The notes beneath the pieces are model-generated. The model had not been told where the DNA came from, did no database searches, and was given only the letters and a program-made list of their open reading frames with translations. The translations under genes were made by a program, and so were the position numbers. From assembly GCA_029881015.1 (NCBI GenBank), contig JAOUNK010000141.1, positions 1 to 8,392 on the forward strand: a stretch of DNA of 8,392 bases, read 5' to 3'. The stretch is from Gammaproteobacteria bacterium. Lineage in GTDB: Bacteria > Pseudomonadota > Gammaproteobacteria > Steroidobacterales > Woeseiaceae. Positions 7,453 to 8,392 of the stretch are shown one piece after another (positions within the stretch are counted from its first letter, which is position 1; each line of letters begins with the position of its first letter).

Positions 7453-7457
7453 CTCCT
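7453..7457 (-). promoter_or_regulatory. Strong ribosome binding site (AGGAG) that fixes the TTG start of the epimerase
   Basis: The minus strand reads TGTAGGAGTCATTT and then TTG. AGGAG is 6 bases from the TTG start, and its first two bases belong to the TAG stop of the upstream dehydrogenase gene (7458-7456). This decides the rare start codon and suggests that a ribosome finishing tviB re-initiates on the epimerase gene. Confidence 0.75.
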
Positions 7458-8392
7458 ACAGGCGGTCATCGACCGCGTCGGCCGGCAACACGTACTTGAT
7501 GTCGTAGAGCACGGACCTGTCTTTGCAGAACGCCCTGATGCCCGTGGCGCCCAGCGCCCTGAACTCGTTGTGGGCGACGCCGATAATCACGGCGTCGTAG
7601 GCGCCCTGTTCGGGCTCCGCGGCGAGCTCGAGGCCATACTCGTCTTTGGCCTCCTCTGCATCGACCCAGGGGTCGTGCACGTCCACGTTCATGCCGTAGG
7701 AGCCCAGCTCTTTGACGATGTCGATAATCTTGGTGTTCCTCAAGTCGGGGCAATTCTCCTTGAAGGTCAGGCCAAGCATGAGGACGCGGGCGCCACTCGG
7801 CTGGATCTGTTTGCCCAGCATCAGCTTGACGATCTGGGAGGCAACATAGAGCGACATGTTGTCGTTGATACGACGCCCCGCCAGGATCATCTGCGGATGG
7901 TAGCCGAGCTGCTCGGCCTTGTAGGTCAGGTAATACGGGTCGATGCCGATGCAGTGCCCGCCAACCAGGCCCGGCCTGAACGGCAGGAAGTTCCACTTGG
8001 TGCCGGCAGCGATCAGCACTTCCTCGGTATCGATATTCATGCGTTCGAAGATCATCGCGAGTTCGTTGACGAGTGCGATGTTGACGTCGCGCTGCGTGTT
8101 CTCGATCACCTTGGCCGCCTCGGCCACCTTGATGCTCGAGGCCTTGTGCGTACCGGCGGCGATGATCGTGGCGTACACGCTGTCGACGAACTCCGCCGCT
8201 TCGGGCGTGGAGGCCGAGGTCACCTTCAGGATCGACGGCAGGCGATGCTGCTTGTCGCCCGGGTTGATGCGTTCGGGGCTGTAGCCAACGAAAAAGTCGT
8301 CGTTCATCTTCAGGCCCGAGCCATCTTCCAGGAACGGTACGCAGAATTCTTCGGTGGCGCCGGGATACACGGTCGATTCATAGACGACGATG
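7456..8392 (-). CDS. tviB: TviB/WbpO-type UDP-N-acetylhexosamine 6-dehydrogenase (5' end cut off by window)
   Basis: NAD-dependent enzyme of the UDP-glucose/GDP-mannose dehydrogenase superfamily. It oxidises C6 of UDP-GlcNAc or UDP-GalNAc in two steps to the uronic acid. The frame stays open to the window edge. About 312 residues are present, while the family usually has about 425, so roughly 110 residues with the NAD-binding Rossmann fold are missing. The visible part begins inside VVYESTVYPGATEE, continues with the central-domain AEAAKVIENTQRDVN, holds the catalytic cysteine in GLVGGHCIGIDPYY, and ends with the UDP-binding domain (VLMLGLTFKENCPDLRNTK). The GTG at 8370 is an internal valine, not a start. 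The TKWNFLPFRPGLVGGHC stretch points to the TviB/WbpO/Gna group rather than UDP-glucose dehydrogenase. Which hexosamine it uses cannot be decided. It precedes the epimerase by 9 bases. Confidence 0.94.
   Translation of the reverse strand, partial: IVVYESTVYPGATEEFCVPFLEDGSGLKMNDDFFVGYSPERINPGDKQHRLPSILKVTSASTPEAAEFVDSVYATIIAAGTHKASSIKVAEAAKVIENTQRDVNIALVNELAMIFERMNIDTEEVLIAAGTKWNFLPFRPGLVGGHCIGIDPYYLTYKAEQLGYHPQMILAGRRINDNMSLYVASQIVKLMLGKQIQPSGARVLMLGLTFKENCPDLRNTKIIDIVKELGSYGMNVDVHDPWVDAEEAKDEYGLELAAEPEQGAYDAVIIGVAHNEFRALGATGIRAFCKDRSVLYDIKYVLPADAVDDRL

Noticed and set aside
7456..8370. GTG at 8370 as the true start of the dehydrogenase
   Set aside because: The frame continues upstream with IVVYEST, the conserved sequence before VYPGATEE, so the codon is an internal valine of a truncated gene.
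1..8392. tRNA or rRNA genes, CRISPR arrays, insertion sequences, toxin or defence systems
   Set aside because: Nothing of the kind is visible; coding genes of known families account for about 98% of the window.

Overview
The window is a fragment of a Wzy-type capsule or exopolysaccharide locus from a bacterium with a fairly GC-rich genome. The Wza/Wzb/Wzc/Wzi set and the resemblance of the isomerase to the enterobacterial enzyme suggest a Gram-negative proteobacterium, most likely a gammaproteobacterium. The species cannot be told from the sequence. Seven protein genes fill almost the whole window. All lie on the minus strand, so the transcription order runs from high to low coordinates. Both end genes are cut by the window edges.

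In transcription order, the first block makes sugar-nucleotide precursors: a UDP-N-acetylhexosamine 6-dehydrogenase of the TviB/WbpO type (5' end missing, 7456-8392), a CapI-type UDP-uronate 4-epimerase (6430-7446), and glucose-6-phosphate isomerase (4908-6416). These three are tightly packed, with gaps of 9 and 13 bases. The second block is the export and surface-assembly machinery: outer-membrane Wzi (3330-4823), the low-molecular-weight tyrosine phosphatase Wzb (2812-3270), the outer-membrane export lipoprotein Wza (1725-2801), and the inner-membrane tyrosine autokinase/co-polymerase Wzc (1-1725, 3' end missing).

Together the genes describe an acidic polysaccharide. Pgi links central metabolism to fructose-6-phosphate and hence to UDP-amino sugars. 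The dehydrogenase and the epimerase give UDP-uronic acids. Wzc and Wzb control polymer length and export by cyclic tyrosine phosphorylation. Wza is the outer-membrane channel, and Wzi anchors the polymer at the cell surface. No glycosyltransferase, flippase (Wzx) or polymerase (Wzy) lies in the window; they would be expected beyond its ends.

The least ordinary stretch is the 59-base gap between wzi and wzb. It is strikingly AT-rich (19 G/C in positions 3271-3330, against about 55-65% in most sampled coding lines). It holds a possible promoter and an interrupted hairpin, and an 8-bp inverted repeat directly follows it, spanning the wzb start. This may be an internal promoter or control point for wzb-wza-wzc. 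I saw no RNA genes, mobile elements, CRISPR arrays or convincing terminators, and nothing that supports a wholly new system.
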